Source of the DNA: Bacteroidota bacterium
GTDB lineage: Bacteria > Bacteroidota > Bacteroidia > Chitinophagales > Chitinophagaceae
Assembly (NCBI GenBank): GCA_026391455.1
Contig: JAPLEH010000043.1
Span: 1-64,000 of the forward strand
DNA: 64,000 bases
Direction of reading: 5' to 3'
Positions within the stretch are counted from its first letter, which is position 1. Each line of letters opens with the position of its first letter. Both the position numbers and the translations under genes were made by a program. Below the pieces are notes generated by a model that was not told the origin of the DNA, did not search any database, and saw only the letters and a program-made list of their open reading frames with translations. This document shows positions 51,483 to 60,177 of the stretch, in pieces.

Positions 51483-54105
51483 AACGTATCAGCGTCACCG
51501 TCCCTTTCAGGAAAATGGATTTGCCGAGATAATCTTCTGCAGAAACCATCCATACAAATACGTTACTGTCCTGCGTACGGCCATTGATCTTACCGTCCCA
51601 GCCTTTTTTATTCTGGGTGGTGGTAAATACGAGCTGGCCCCACCGGTTGTAAATGCTGAAATAGAGGATTCGGCGAATACCTACTGCAATGGGATATACT
51701 TCGTCATTCAGCCCATCGCCATTGGGGGTAAAGGCGGTGGGAACAAATACAGAAGGTAGTGTTTGAAATACCCGGACGGTCATATAAGCGGAGTCCGGAC
51801 ACCCGATCGCATCCCGCACCACTACTTTATACCGAACGGTATCTATGCTGGCGTTATACACGCCTACGGGGTTGGAAATATTCGGATTGCTGAGACCAAT
51901 AGTGGGGCTCCACACATAATTCACGCCGCCTGAAGCCTGCAGAAACAACGGTTGGTTCACCACTACCGTAGTATCGTTGCCGGCAAAAGCTCTTACCCGG
52001 GGTTGCACATTTACCACAATGGTATCACGCCCCGGCTTGGGACAGCCCAGCGTATCGTAGGAAAGCAGTATGTATTGCGTGGTACGCGGAGGGGTGGAAA
52101 TAGGATTTAATATGTTTGGATTGTTCAGGTAGCTGGTGGGTTGCCATTCGAACCGAATACCTACAATGCTTCCATTCAATTGCGTGGAAGTGTTATAACA
52201 GATCCGGGGGTCGGGGCCAGCGTTAGATCTGGGATAGGGTACTGTTCTTACCACTACATCATCAGCGGCTCTGCAACTGCCAATAGTGGCAACTACCGTA
52301 TAGGTAGTAGTACCGCCTGGGGTAGCAATAGGATTGATGATGTTTGGATTATTCAACGTAGCAGCAGGCGACCAACTGAATTGCAAGCCATCTGAACTGG
52401 CATTGAGTTGTACCGGGTCACCAAGGCAAATGGTCGTATCATTTGCAGCCCTTAATGTAACGACATTTACTACCCGCACCCTGACTGAGTCATCATTAAT
52501 ACAGCCATTGTCATTTAATCTAACATAATAGGTAGTAGTGACTGTTGGCGATACAGTGGGGTTGGGAGTATTTGGATTAATTATATTTATTAATGGTGTC
52601 CAACTAAATGCACCGTTACCTTCTGCATTGAGTTGTACCGCATCATTGCGGCAAATCAGTGTGTCTTTAAATGCAAGTGTTATTATAGGTTTGTCCAGCA
52701 CTTCAAAAGTTACATCTGCTGTATCTATACAACCTTTGTTGCTGGTAACAATGAGTTGAGCTGTTTTAGTCCCTGGAGTGCTGAATAGCCAGTTCGGGTT
52801 TTGAATTCTGGAAGTATCCGCCAGGGTTGTTAAGTCTCCAAAATTCCATCGCCATCCATTTACAACCCCATACCGGGCTCTGGAAGTATCGATAAAACGG
52901 AATGTGTTTTGGTAGCATGCTCCGTCTACTAGAAAACCAGGGCTGAAACCTGGATATACGCCAACCTTTCTGGTTACTGAATCAACACAACCAGTTCCTT
53001 TATTAATAATGAATTTAATGGTATAAGTACCAGTATCTGGATATGTATAAGTGGGGTTGTTCTGGATGGAAGTATCGTTCGTGAGTGATGTAACGCCAAA
53101 ATCCCAAAATACAGAGTTGGCGCCAGTACTGGCATGGAAAAAACTCACAGTAAGACCGTTTGCAGCGTCGCAATTGGTGAAATCAGGCATTGGATTAGCT
53201 TTAGTAAGCACGCAATCGGAAACCTGAACAATAAGCTCTTTTCTGTGATTGGCAATCAATACCCCACCTCTGTAGACGTTAATGCATACATTGACAAGGT
53301 ATTTTCCAAAATCAGGTGCAATACCGGAAATAAGTCCTGTATTGGAGTTAATAGTTACACTATTTCCCATCGGAGAACTGCCATTATAGGGCGCTGTATA
53401 AGAGAGTACACCGTAGGGGGGAGGTGCGTGGTTAACAAATCCTGTATTCAAGGCTCCTCCACCGTTATAAGCACTGCAAAAACTATATACCAATGAATCA
53501 CCTGGATCGGGGTCAACTGCGGAAAAATCAAGTGTGAAGGGTGCGTTCTTACATACTACATTGATCGGGTAAGAGAACGCTGGAGATGAATCATGTCCTG
53601 AACCCAGTAGATTGGGGCCGGGAATTGAACAAGTAAATGTGGAACCAGTACTGTTACCCAAATTCTGCATACCATCAATACGGCAGCATGTCTGGTGTGT
53701 AATGGTATAACCTTTCTCATTCACCGGGAGGTCAATGCTCAAGGTATAGCTGGCATACACATAATCGAGTGTTGGGGCGTTTTGAATACATGTAGGAAAA
53801 ACAATCGGAACGCCGGTAATACCAGGGGGAGTAACGATGTCCATTCGCCAGTTGCTATTTGTTTCGATACCAGGAACCTTTACGCCGTTATCATTATTAA
53901 AAACTCCCACCAGATAAAAAGGTTGTAATAAAGCACCAGCGGCATTATCCTTAAAAAGGATCATCGTAATCCGGTAGCTATTGGTGTTAGGTGCTGAACC
54001 GGGACCCACGTAAGCATATCGCATTTCACCGCCGATGATATGGGCCGCCATTGCCGGGGCAGAAAACGTAAAAAAAAGGATTATTACGAGTAAAAGTCGT
54101 TTCAT
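51481..54105 (-). CDS. Large secreted protein with PKD-like repeats and type IX sorting domain
   Basis: The 874-residue product starts with a signal peptide (ending near MAA) and continues HIIGGEMRYAYVG, a block shared by many secreted Bacteroidota proteins. The middle has PKD-like units (NSVFWDFGV with TYTYPDTGTYTIKF; NGWRWNFGD) and repeated YY/TYTV strands with NPNIxNP loops. The end has the gliding-motility C-terminal module: PSVFVPTAFTPNGDGLNDEV, then FSIYNRWGQLVFTT and a final KGTVTLIR. It is expected to be exported by the type IX system and attached to or released from the surface. Confidence 0.9.
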   Translation of the reverse strand: MKRLLLVIILFFTFSAPAMAAHIIGGEMRYAYVGPGSAPNTNSYRITMILFKDNAAGALLQPFYLVGVFNNDNGVKVPGIETNSNWRMDIVTPPGITGVPIVFPTCIQNAPTLDYVYASYTLSIDLPVNEKGYTITHQTCCRIDGMQNLGNSTGSTFTCSIPGPNLLGSGHDSSPAFSYPINVVCKNAPFTLDFSAVDPDPGDSLVYSFCSAYNGGGALNTGFVNHAPPPYGVLSYTAPYNGSSPMGNSVTINSNTGLISGIAPDFGKYLVNVCINVYRGGVLIANHRKELIVQVSDCVLTKANPMPDFTNCDAANGLTVSFFHASTGANSVFWDFGVTSLTNDTSIQNNPTYTYPDTGTYTIKFIINKGTGCVDSVTRKVGVYPGFSPGFLVDGACYQNTFRFIDTSRARYGVVNGWRWNFGDLTTLADTSRIQNPNWLFSTPGTKTAQLIVTSNKGCIDTADVTFEVLDKPIITLAFKDTLICRNDAVQLNAEGNGAFSWTPLINIINPNTPNPTVSPTVTTTYYVRLNDNGCINDDSVRVRVVNVVTLRAANDTTICLGDPVQLNASSDGLQFSWSPAATLNNPNIINPIATPGGTTTYTVVATIGSCRAADDVVVRTVPYPRSNAGPDPRICYNTSTQLNGSIVGIRFEWQPTSYLNNPNILNPISTPPRTTQYILLSYDTLGCPKPGRDTIVVNVQPRVRAFAGNDTTVVVNQPLFLQASGGVNYVWSPTIGLSNPNISNPVGVYNASIDTVRYKVVVRDAIGCPDSAYMTVRVFQTLPSVFVPTAFTPNGDGLNDEVYPIAVGIRRILYFSIYNRWGQLVFTTTQNKKGWDGKINGRTQDSNVFVWMVSAEDYLGKSIFLKGTVTLIR

Positions 54106-54131
54106 TGGTTGGGGTCAGACGTGATTGAATT

Positions 54132-54923
54132 TTATATTTCCAGCAAAAACTCTTCCAAAATCCGGGTGCTTTTCACAGATTCTTCCAGCATTCCAATATG
54201 GCCCGAATTGGCAAGGATGTGAATATACGATTTTTTAGGCATATGGCTCTGCTGCAGGTTATCAGCCGGCGACACGGCACCATCATATTTTCCGATCACA
54301 AAAAGCACCGGAATCAGGGCATTTTTCAGCACCGCCGACCGGTCTGGCCTGGCCATCATCGCCTGATAGTATTTAACGAGTGCGGATGCAGAAAAGTTGT
54401 GCAAGAGGCCCATCTGTTCGTCGATTAATCCGGGTTTTTCATCCTTTGTTTGCTGGGAAAACAGGTTCAGGGTGGCCGTTTTCAAAAATTCGAAGGCCCC
54501 ATGTTGTTCAATGAAAGCGATGCTTTTGAGCCGGCCCGCTTTCTTTTCCTCCGAATCTGCATAAGAGGTGGAATGAAACAAGCCCAATGCACTCACATGA
54601 TTATAATATTTTTCCGCCAGGGCCAATGCCACATACCCGCCCATGCTATGACCGATTACCGGACAGGCGTCAATCTCTTCCTCGTGGATGATCGAATGAA
54701 CGGCTTCCGCCAAACCCTCGATGCTCATATCATCCGTGATTGGCGAACTTCCCGAACCAGGCAGATCCGGAAGTATAAGACGGAACTTCTCAGCCAATGC
54801 AGGAACCTGGTATCGCCACACCGTACTGTCTTCTCCAAAACCATGTAATAAAATCACCGGCTTACCGGTGCCGGTCACGGTATAGTGTACAACCGATCCG
54901 TTATGTATGATTTGCTTTTTCAT
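54132..54923 (-). CDS. Alpha/beta hydrolase
   Basis: The ATG at 54923 was chosen (MKKQIIHNGSVVHYTVTGTG), giving 263 residues and a 23-base overlap with the end of lnt. The oxyanion block is VILLHGFGEDSTVW, the nucleophile is Ser in VIGHSMGGYVAL, and the likely acid and histidine lie in GKYDGAV and ANSGHIGMLE. The substrate is unknown: family members are esterases, lipases and related enzymes. Coupling to lnt suggests, weakly, a role in envelope lipid metabolism. Confidence 0.88.
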   Translation of the reverse strand: MKKQIIHNGSVVHYTVTGTGKPVILLHGFGEDSTVWRYQVPALAEKFRLILPDLPGSGSSPITDDMSIEGLAEAVHSIIHEEEIDACPVIGHSMGGYVALALAEKYYNHVSALGLFHSTSYADSEEKKAGRLKSIAFIEQHGAFEFLKTATLNLFSQQTKDEKPGLIDEQMGLLHNFSASALVKYYQAMMARPDRSAVLKNALIPVLFVIGKYDGAVSPADNLQQSHMPKKSYIHILANSGHIGMLEESVKSTRILEEFLLEI

Positions 54924-56547
54924 TGTCTGTTTTTTCCAGTGTGCCCACCTTTGCTGCACCCTTCTTTTTCAAAAAACGTTCCTTTATTTTCAACCCCACA
55001 CGTACTATTACCAGCAGCAGGCTGAGCACGACCATCCCTTTCGACAGCACATCGCCATATCTTACAAAAAATGTCAGGCTACCAGCCCCCGGAGCAATCG
55101 GTAATTTGATAGCCGCCGTGGTATTGTACGGCTGGGGATTATACACAGTTCCATACGGACTGATAAAACAACTGATACCGGTATTGGCACTGCGGGCCAC
55201 CCAGGTTCTTGTTTCGATAGCACGTAATCGTGCATAATTCATATGCTGTTTATGGCCCGGTGTTTTTTTCCACCAGCCATCATTCGTAATGATACAAATC
55301 AGATTGGCTCCATTCCGTACATAGCGGCTCATAAATTCGCCGTAGATACTTTCATAACATACGGAGGGTGCAATCGCATACCCTTGTTTAGTTTTCAAAA
55401 CCGTTCGTTCGGCTTGTCGCGCATAACCGGCCGTAGTACCTCCAAACTTTTCAAACCATTTATCAATGAATTTTAAAAACCAGGGCAATGTTTCCACACC
55501 GGGTACCAGCATCGATTTATGATAGAAAGCCGAAGCCCCGCTGCTGTCGAGCAAGGCAGATCCATTGTAGGTTTCAAAGTACCGGCCTTCATATTCGTGG
55601 GTATGGCTGGTGGCACTGTCCATGATACGAAAACTTTCTACCCCGGTAAATAACATCAGGTTGGAGTGTCGTTCCAGAAAATCCCATAAGGGCCGGAGCA
55701 GAAAATTATTTTTTTGCTTCAGTTCTGCTTCATTGAGACCGCCATTGTCCATATACAAGGCTGTTTCCGGCCATACTACCAACGCAGTATTTTCATCCAC
55801 TTGTTTTTCACTGAGTGTGATCAGTTTTTGTAATTGTGCATCGAAAGTGCCGGAATATATTTTTTCATACGGATCAATATTGGGCTGCACCACTACCACA
55901 TTGGTTTTTTGCTGTGGTATTTTCATTTGTACCGATATGAGAAAAGATAACAGTACAGGAACGATTAATAATACGAGGGCACTTAACAGGTACCGGTAAC
56001 TTTTAGCCGCATGGCTGAAGAGATTGTTCTTTACATGTAAGAACAAAAGGATATTCACAGAGAGTATCCAGAGTGTGCCACCACTGGTACTGGTAACAGC
56101 ATACCACTGTACCCATTGCGGATGTGTGGCAAACGCATTTCCTAACGTAAGCCAGGGCCAGCTAAGCCCCCAGTCTTTCAGGTGTATATATTCAAAACAC
56201 ATCCAGAAGGCAATCAGTGAAAGATAACCGATGTTCTCTCCCCATTTTTGTTTTACCATTTTAAAACCCAACCAGGGAAAACACATGAGCAAACTATTGG
56301 CCAGAAAAGCAGCGACTGCACCGGGTGCCGATGCATTCCAGATCCACCAGGTGGTGGCCACATTCCATACCAGCATGTTGATATAGGTGAGCCCGAAAAA
56401 AATTCTGCGACGCTGAACTTTAGTTTCCAACCACAGGAGCGGCAGCCATGCTGTAAAGATCAAAATTGTAAGCGGAGAAACTGGCCAGGCTGCAAACAGG
56501 AGCAGTCCTCCGCCAATAGCCGTAAGCAGGTTCGAATATCGTTTCAA
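54901..56547 (-). CDS. lnt: Apolipoprotein N-acyltransferase
   Basis: The 548-residue membrane protein has hydrophobic spans in its first 220 residues and one near the end, flanking a nitrilase-like domain. The catalytic triad positions are Glu in VVWPETALYMD, a Lys in the FYHKSM region, and Cys in PSVCYESIYGEF. It adds the third acyl chain to lipoproteins. The C-terminus (KKKGAAKVGTLEKTDNEKA) is a charged extension. The alpha/beta hydrolase gene overlaps its 3' end. Confidence 0.94.
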   Translation of the reverse strand: MKRYSNLLTAIGGGLLLFAAWPVSPLTILIFTAWLPLLWLETKVQRRRIFFGLTYINMLVWNVATTWWIWNASAPGAVAAFLANSLLMCFPWLGFKMVKQKWGENIGYLSLIAFWMCFEYIHLKDWGLSWPWLTLGNAFATHPQWVQWYAVTSTSGGTLWILSVNILLFLHVKNNLFSHAAKSYRYLLSALVLLIVPVLLSFLISVQMKIPQQKTNVVVVQPNIDPYEKIYSGTFDAQLQKLITLSEKQVDENTALVVWPETALYMDNGGLNEAELKQKNNFLLRPLWDFLERHSNLMLFTGVESFRIMDSATSHTHEYEGRYFETYNGSALLDSSGASAFYHKSMLVPGVETLPWFLKFIDKWFEKFGGTTAGYARQAERTVLKTKQGYAIAPSVCYESIYGEFMSRYVRNGANLICIITNDGWWKKTPGHKQHMNYARLRAIETRTWVARSANTGISCFISPYGTVYNPQPYNTTAAIKLPIAPGAGSLTFFVRYGDVLSKGMVVLSLLLVIVRVGLKIKERFLKKKGAAKVGTLEKTDNEKANHT

Positions 56548-56690
56548 GCGATTGTTTTGGTAAAATTAATGATTCCCTTGTATGGTTGTTCGAAAAGGAG
56601 AGGTGCGGATGCAATTCGACTCAAATTCCATAAAAATAAAGTTTTATGGAAACGGCTTTACACTACATCCAATTAGTAAAAGTATCAACC

Positions 56691-57515
56691 ATGCAAACCA
56701 ACCAACTAAAAACAGCCTCGTTGCTCGACATCCTGTTTGATGGCCGCAACAAAGAGTATGGAGCGTATGAACTCCGAACCACGTATCCCAAGCGTATCAA
56801 ACGTTCTTTATTGGTTACTTTTTCCGTAGTAACGCTGATCATTGGCGGCTCGGTGCTAGCCAACTCTATGGGTAAGACAACGCACGATTATCAGCCCAAT
56901 GAAGGCGTTATCTTAACCGAAGTGAATGAAACCAAGCAACCGGAAAAACTACCCGATCCACCCAAGCAACCAGAAGTGGAAGAAGTAAAAACAGAAAAAC
57001 TCACTCCCCCAGTGATTACGCCCGATGAAGAAGTGGAAACTCCCCCAACGTCTCAGGAGGAACTGGTAGATGCCCGTATCGGCCTCGACAAAATTGAAGG
57101 CAAGCCCGATGATGGAATCGAAAAGCCGGAAGTGATCAGCGACGGACAAGGAAAGGGCCTGGTAGAAACAAAACCCGAAGTAAAAGAAGACGAGATCTTA
57201 TCTATCGTGGAAATAGAAGCCAAGTTCAAAGGCAACTGGCAGCGTTTTCTGCTCAGCAATTTGCGCCCCGATACGCCCATTGACAATGGCGCACCTGTCG
57301 GCAGGTATTCCGTTATCATTCGCTTTGTGGTGGATAAGGAAGGCAACGTGAGTGATATTACCCCGCTTACGAGCTATGGGTATGGTATGGAGCAAGAAGC
57401 CATAAGGGTATTAAAAATGGCAGCCAATAAATGGGATCCGGCCATACAAAACGGGTACAAGGCAAAAGCCTATCATAAACAAATGATTACCTTTGAAGTG
57501 GGCGAAGCGGAATAG
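56691..57515 (+). CDS. TonB family protein
   Basis: The ATG at 56691 was chosen (MQTNQLKTASLLDILFDGRN), giving 274 residues. A segment KEYGAYELRTTY precedes a single membrane span (LLVTFSVVTLIIGGSVLA). A proline, glutamate and lysine-rich spacer of about 100 residues crosses the periplasm. The C-terminal TonB domain reads GRYSVIIRFVVDKEGNVSDI with AIRVLKMAANKWDPAIQNG. It would transfer energy from ExbBD to receptors such as the one at 20317-22689. No exbB or exbD is adjacent. Confidence 0.9.
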   Translation: MQTNQLKTASLLDILFDGRNKEYGAYELRTTYPKRIKRSLLVTFSVVTLIIGGSVLANSMGKTTHDYQPNEGVILTEVNETKQPEKLPDPPKQPEVEEVKTEKLTPPVITPDEEVETPPTSQEELVDARIGLDKIEGKPDDGIEKPEVISDGQGKGLVETKPEVKEDEILSIVEIEAKFKGNWQRFLLSNLRPDTPIDNGAPVGRYSVIIRFVVDKEGNVSDITPLTSYGYGMEQEAIRVLKMAANKWDPAIQNGYKAKAYHKQMITFEVGEAE

Positions 57516-57680
57516 ATGATAACGGATAGATTATAGTTAAAAACGAAAAGTGAATAGTTTCCATCCCCGCTTAGCTCCCGAACTGTCAATTCTTTACTGG
57601 AAATTGACAACTGAAAACTGTGTACTGGCTACTGCCAACTGAAAACTGTTAACTGCCAAACTGCTAACCGCGACTTTAAC
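57516..57680. repeat. Low-complexity AACTG-type repeat spacer
   Basis: AACTGAAAACTG and GCCAACTGAAAACTG words fill about 57585-57672 between the TonB gene and the SIMPL gene. A hairpin TGTCAATT/AATTGACA lies around 57587-57612. The words are the same type as those flanking the four-helix-bundle element at 39497-39958, but no gene is enclosed. It begins just after the TonB stop. Confidence 0.6.
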
Positions 57681-57741
57681 GAATTGTATAGGAATCTCTG
57701 TTATAACTTTATAGTCTAAATAACCGCACAGGTCACTTCAA

Positions 57742-58473
57742 ATGAAAAATTACATTACCGCAATAATCGTTGCCATCGCAGCGATTATTTGTTTTTGGCT
57801 TATAGGCAATGCTTATAAGTACAAGTTCAAAACGAACGAAACTATTTCTGTCACCGGTCTTGCTGAAACCAATTTTACCAGCGACCAGATCGTTTGGTCC
57901 GGCGATTACAGCCGGGTTACGATGGATCTGAAGACCGCCTATTCTCAACTGAAAGACGATGAGAATAAGATCCGCACCTACCTCAAAAGCAAAGGCGTGA
58001 AGGATGAAGAAATGGTCTTCTCTGCTGTTTCCATCAACAAGGTTTTCAATACCCGTTACAACAGTGATGGGAAAGAGACCGGTACCGAATTTGGCGGTTA
58101 CAGCCTCAAGCAGGATGTAACAGTAGATTCGAAAGACATCGATAAAGTGGAAAAAATTTCCCGCGAGGTTACCGAACTAATCGAAAGTGGAATTGAATTC
58201 AATTCTTCTGCGCCTTCGTACTATTATTCCAAATTATCGGAACTGAAAGTGGATCTGCTGGCCAAAGCCAGTGCCGATGCAAAACTCCGTGCTGCCACGA
58301 TTGCAAAAAATTCAGGCAGTGGATTAGGAAGTATCAAGAAAGCCACGATGGGTGTGTTTCAGATCACCGGTCAAAACAGTAATGAGGATTACAGTTATGG
58401 TGGGGTGTTCAATACATCCTCCAGAAACAAAACAGCTTCCATTACCATCAAGATCGACTATGCAGTGAGATAA
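57742..58473 (+). CDS. SIMPL (DUF541) domain protein, membrane-anchored
   Basis: The 243-residue product has an N-terminal hydrophobic anchor (ITAIIVAIAAIICFWLIG). The periplasmic SIMPL fold follows: ISVTGLAETNFTSDQIVWSG, then LKSKGVKDEEMVFSAVS, GGYSLKQDVTVDSKDIDKVE and a KAKASADAKLRAATIAK-like block. The role of the family is unknown, though it is often linked to oxidative-stress tolerance. A strong bidirectional terminator separates it from guaB. Confidence 0.9.
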   Translation: MKNYITAIIVAIAAIICFWLIGNAYKYKFKTNETISVTGLAETNFTSDQIVWSGDYSRVTMDLKTAYSQLKDDENKIRTYLKSKGVKDEEMVFSAVSINKVFNTRYNSDGKETGTEFGGYSLKQDVTVDSKDIDKVEKISREVTELIESGIEFNSSAPSYYYSKLSELKVDLLAKASADAKLRAATIAKNSGSGLGSIKKATMGVFQITGQNSNEDYSYGGVFNTSSRNKTASITIKIDYAVR

Positions 58474-58492
58474 GCTGAGCATGAAACTTTCT

Positions 58493-58537
58493 ATAATTAA
58501 AAAAGCCCCTGGAAAATCCACGGGCTTTTTTAATTAT
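58493..58537. terminator. Bidirectional terminator between convergent genes
   Basis: ATAATTAAAAAAGCCC (58493-58508) and GGGCTTTTTTAATTAT (58522-58537) are perfect arms around a 13-base loop. T/A-runs lie on both sides, so it can end transcripts of the SIMPL gene from the left and of guaB from the right. Confidence 0.9.
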
Positions 58538-58560
58538 AAATTCTACATTCAGCATTCAAC

Positions 58561-60078
58561 TCATCTTCTGCTGTAGTTCGGCGCCTCCTTCGTGATCTCA
58601 ATATCGTGTGCATGGCTTTCACGCATACCGGCATTGGTGATTTTTACAAAAGTAGCTTTTTGCAGATCACTGACCGTGGCAGCACCGCAATAACCCATAC
58701 CGGCTCTTAATCCACCGGTGTATTGATATACGATTTCTTTCAACGTGCCTTTATAGGCCACGCGCCCTTCAATCCCTTCGGGTACATATTTTTTTACATC
58801 ATCTTCCACATCCTGAAAATACCGGTCGCTGCTGCCGGTCGCCATTGCTCCCAGTGAACCCATGCCCCGGTACTCTTTGAACTTTCGTCCTTCATAGATG
58901 ATCGTTTCCCCCGGGCTTTCTTCTGTACCGGCAAAAATGCTTCCCATCATTACACAATCGGCACCTGCGGCAAGGGCTTTTACCATATCCCCGGTATAAC
59001 GGATACCACCGTCGGCGATAATCGGAATATTCTTTGCTTTCAATACGGAAGCGGCTTCCATTACAGCGGTCAGTTGTGGTACACCAGCTCCCGCTACGAT
59101 ACGGGTGGTACATATAGAACCGGGCCCTATCCCTACTTTTACTGCATCGGCACCTGCTTCGGCTAATGCTTTAGCTCCGGCGGCCGTACCCACATTGCCC
59201 GCGATCACATTCATGCCTTTGAAATTCTTTTTCACTTCCTTCAATGCCTGAATCACCCCTTTACTGTGTCCATGCGCACTATCTAATGCTATTACATCCA
59301 CACCCACCGATTGTAAGGCGGCCACCCGGTCGAGCAGGTCTTTGGTAATACCCACACCCGCACCCACCAGCAATCTGCCGAATGCATCTTTCACGGCATT
59401 GGGATGGCTTTTCAATTTTAATATATCACTGTAGGTGAACAACCCCGTCAGTTTGCCCTGTTTGTTTATAATGGGCAGTTTCTCCACTTTTGTTTTCTTG
59501 AATAACTGCTCCGCTTTTTTCAGATCGGTTCCTTCGGGAGCGGTGTAGAGATTTTCTTTGGTCATCACTTCACTTACTTTTCTCCGGGGGTTATCTTCAA
59601 AACGCAAATCCCGGTTGGTGAGAATGCCCACCAGTTTTCCTTCTTTATCTATAATGGGAATACCACCGATTTTATTCTCCCGCATCAGGCGGAGTGCATC
59701 ACCAATCGTAGCATCTGCATGCAATGTAACCGGATCGATGATCAGACCGCTTTCACTCCGTTTTACTTTGCGAACCTGTTCCGCCTGTTTTTCGATGGTC
59801 ATGTTTTTGTGTAAAATACCCAGACCGCCTTCCCGGGCCAGTGCAGTAGCCAGTGCGGCTTCTGTTACAGTGTCCATGGCTGCCGATAGAAGCGGTACAT
59901 TCAATGTTATATTACGGGTGAGACGGGTTTTGATTTCCACATCACGGGGCAGTACCTGGCTGTAGCCGGGCATCAGCAAAACATCATCAAACGTAAGGCC
60001 TTCGCCGAAAAATTTATTACTGGTTGTGGGTTTTTGGCCGGAACGGCGGCCAGAAAGGGGAGTATTTCTTGTTGCCAT
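58561..60078 (-). CDS. guaB: IMP dehydrogenase
   Basis: The start at 60078 gives 505 residues ([20 protein letters not shown]); the longer frame passes through a palindrome. The first 25 residues are a basic extension before [20 protein letters not shown]. Two CBS modules (about 120-240) include [20 protein letters not shown] and [20 protein letters not shown]. The catalytic loop is [19 protein letters not shown], and the flap block is [10 protein letters not shown]. It makes XMP from IMP, the first step to GMP. A promoter-like TATCTTTG lies 4 bases upstream of the start codon. Confidence 0.96.
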   Translation of the reverse strand: MATRNTPLSGRRSGQKPTTSNKFFGEGLTFDDVLLMPGYSQVLPRDVEIKTRLTRNITLNVPLLSAAMDTVTEAALATALAREGGLGILHKNMTIEKQAEQVRKVKRSESGLIIDPVTLHADATIGDALRLMRENKIGGIPIIDKEGKLVGILTNRDLRFEDNPRRKVSEVMTKENLYTAPEGTDLKKAEQLFKKTKVEKLPIINKQGKLTGLFTYSDILKLKSHPNAVKDAFGRLLVGAGVGITKDLLDRVAALQSVGVDVIALDSAHGHSKGVIQALKEVKKNFKGMNVIAGNVGTAAGAKALAEAGADAVKVGIGPGSICTTRIVAGAGVPQLTAVMEAASVLKAKNIPIIADGGIRYTGDMVKALAAGADCVMMGSIFAGTEESPGETIIYEGRKFKEYRGMGSLGAMATGSSDRYFQDVEDDVKKYVPEGIEGRVAYKGTLKEIVYQYTGGLRAGMGYCGAATVSDLQKATFVKITNAGMRESHAHDIEITKEAPNYSRR

Positions 60079-60081
60079 GTG

Positions 60082-60089
60082 CAAAGATA
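60082..60089 (-). promoter_or_regulatory. guaB: Putative -7 element of guaB
   Basis: TATCTTTG (minus strand) matches TAnnTTTG and ends only 3 bases before the guaB ATG. A TTT lies 20 bases further upstream. If used, transcription would begin close to the ATG, giving an almost leaderless mRNA. Confidence 0.4.
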
Positions 60090-60117
60090 GGGTGCCGCCG
60101 GAAATCATGAAAATGAT

Positions 60118-60167
60118 TTTTTTTATTCGTAGAGACAAGGCATGCCTTGTCTCTACGAATAAAAAAA
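60118..60167. repeat. Perfect 50-base palindrome
   Basis: The segment is exactly self-complementary, with 25-base arms meeting at GGCATGCC (60139-60146) and no loop. The inner arms are ATTCGTAGAGACAAGG and the outer parts are T/A-runs. It lies between the stop of the large surface-protein gene and guaB. It may serve as a terminator in both directions, but its exact symmetry and GTAGAGAC words resemble dispersed REP-type palindromes. Confidence 0.75.
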
Positions 60168-60177
60168 TGACGTATCC

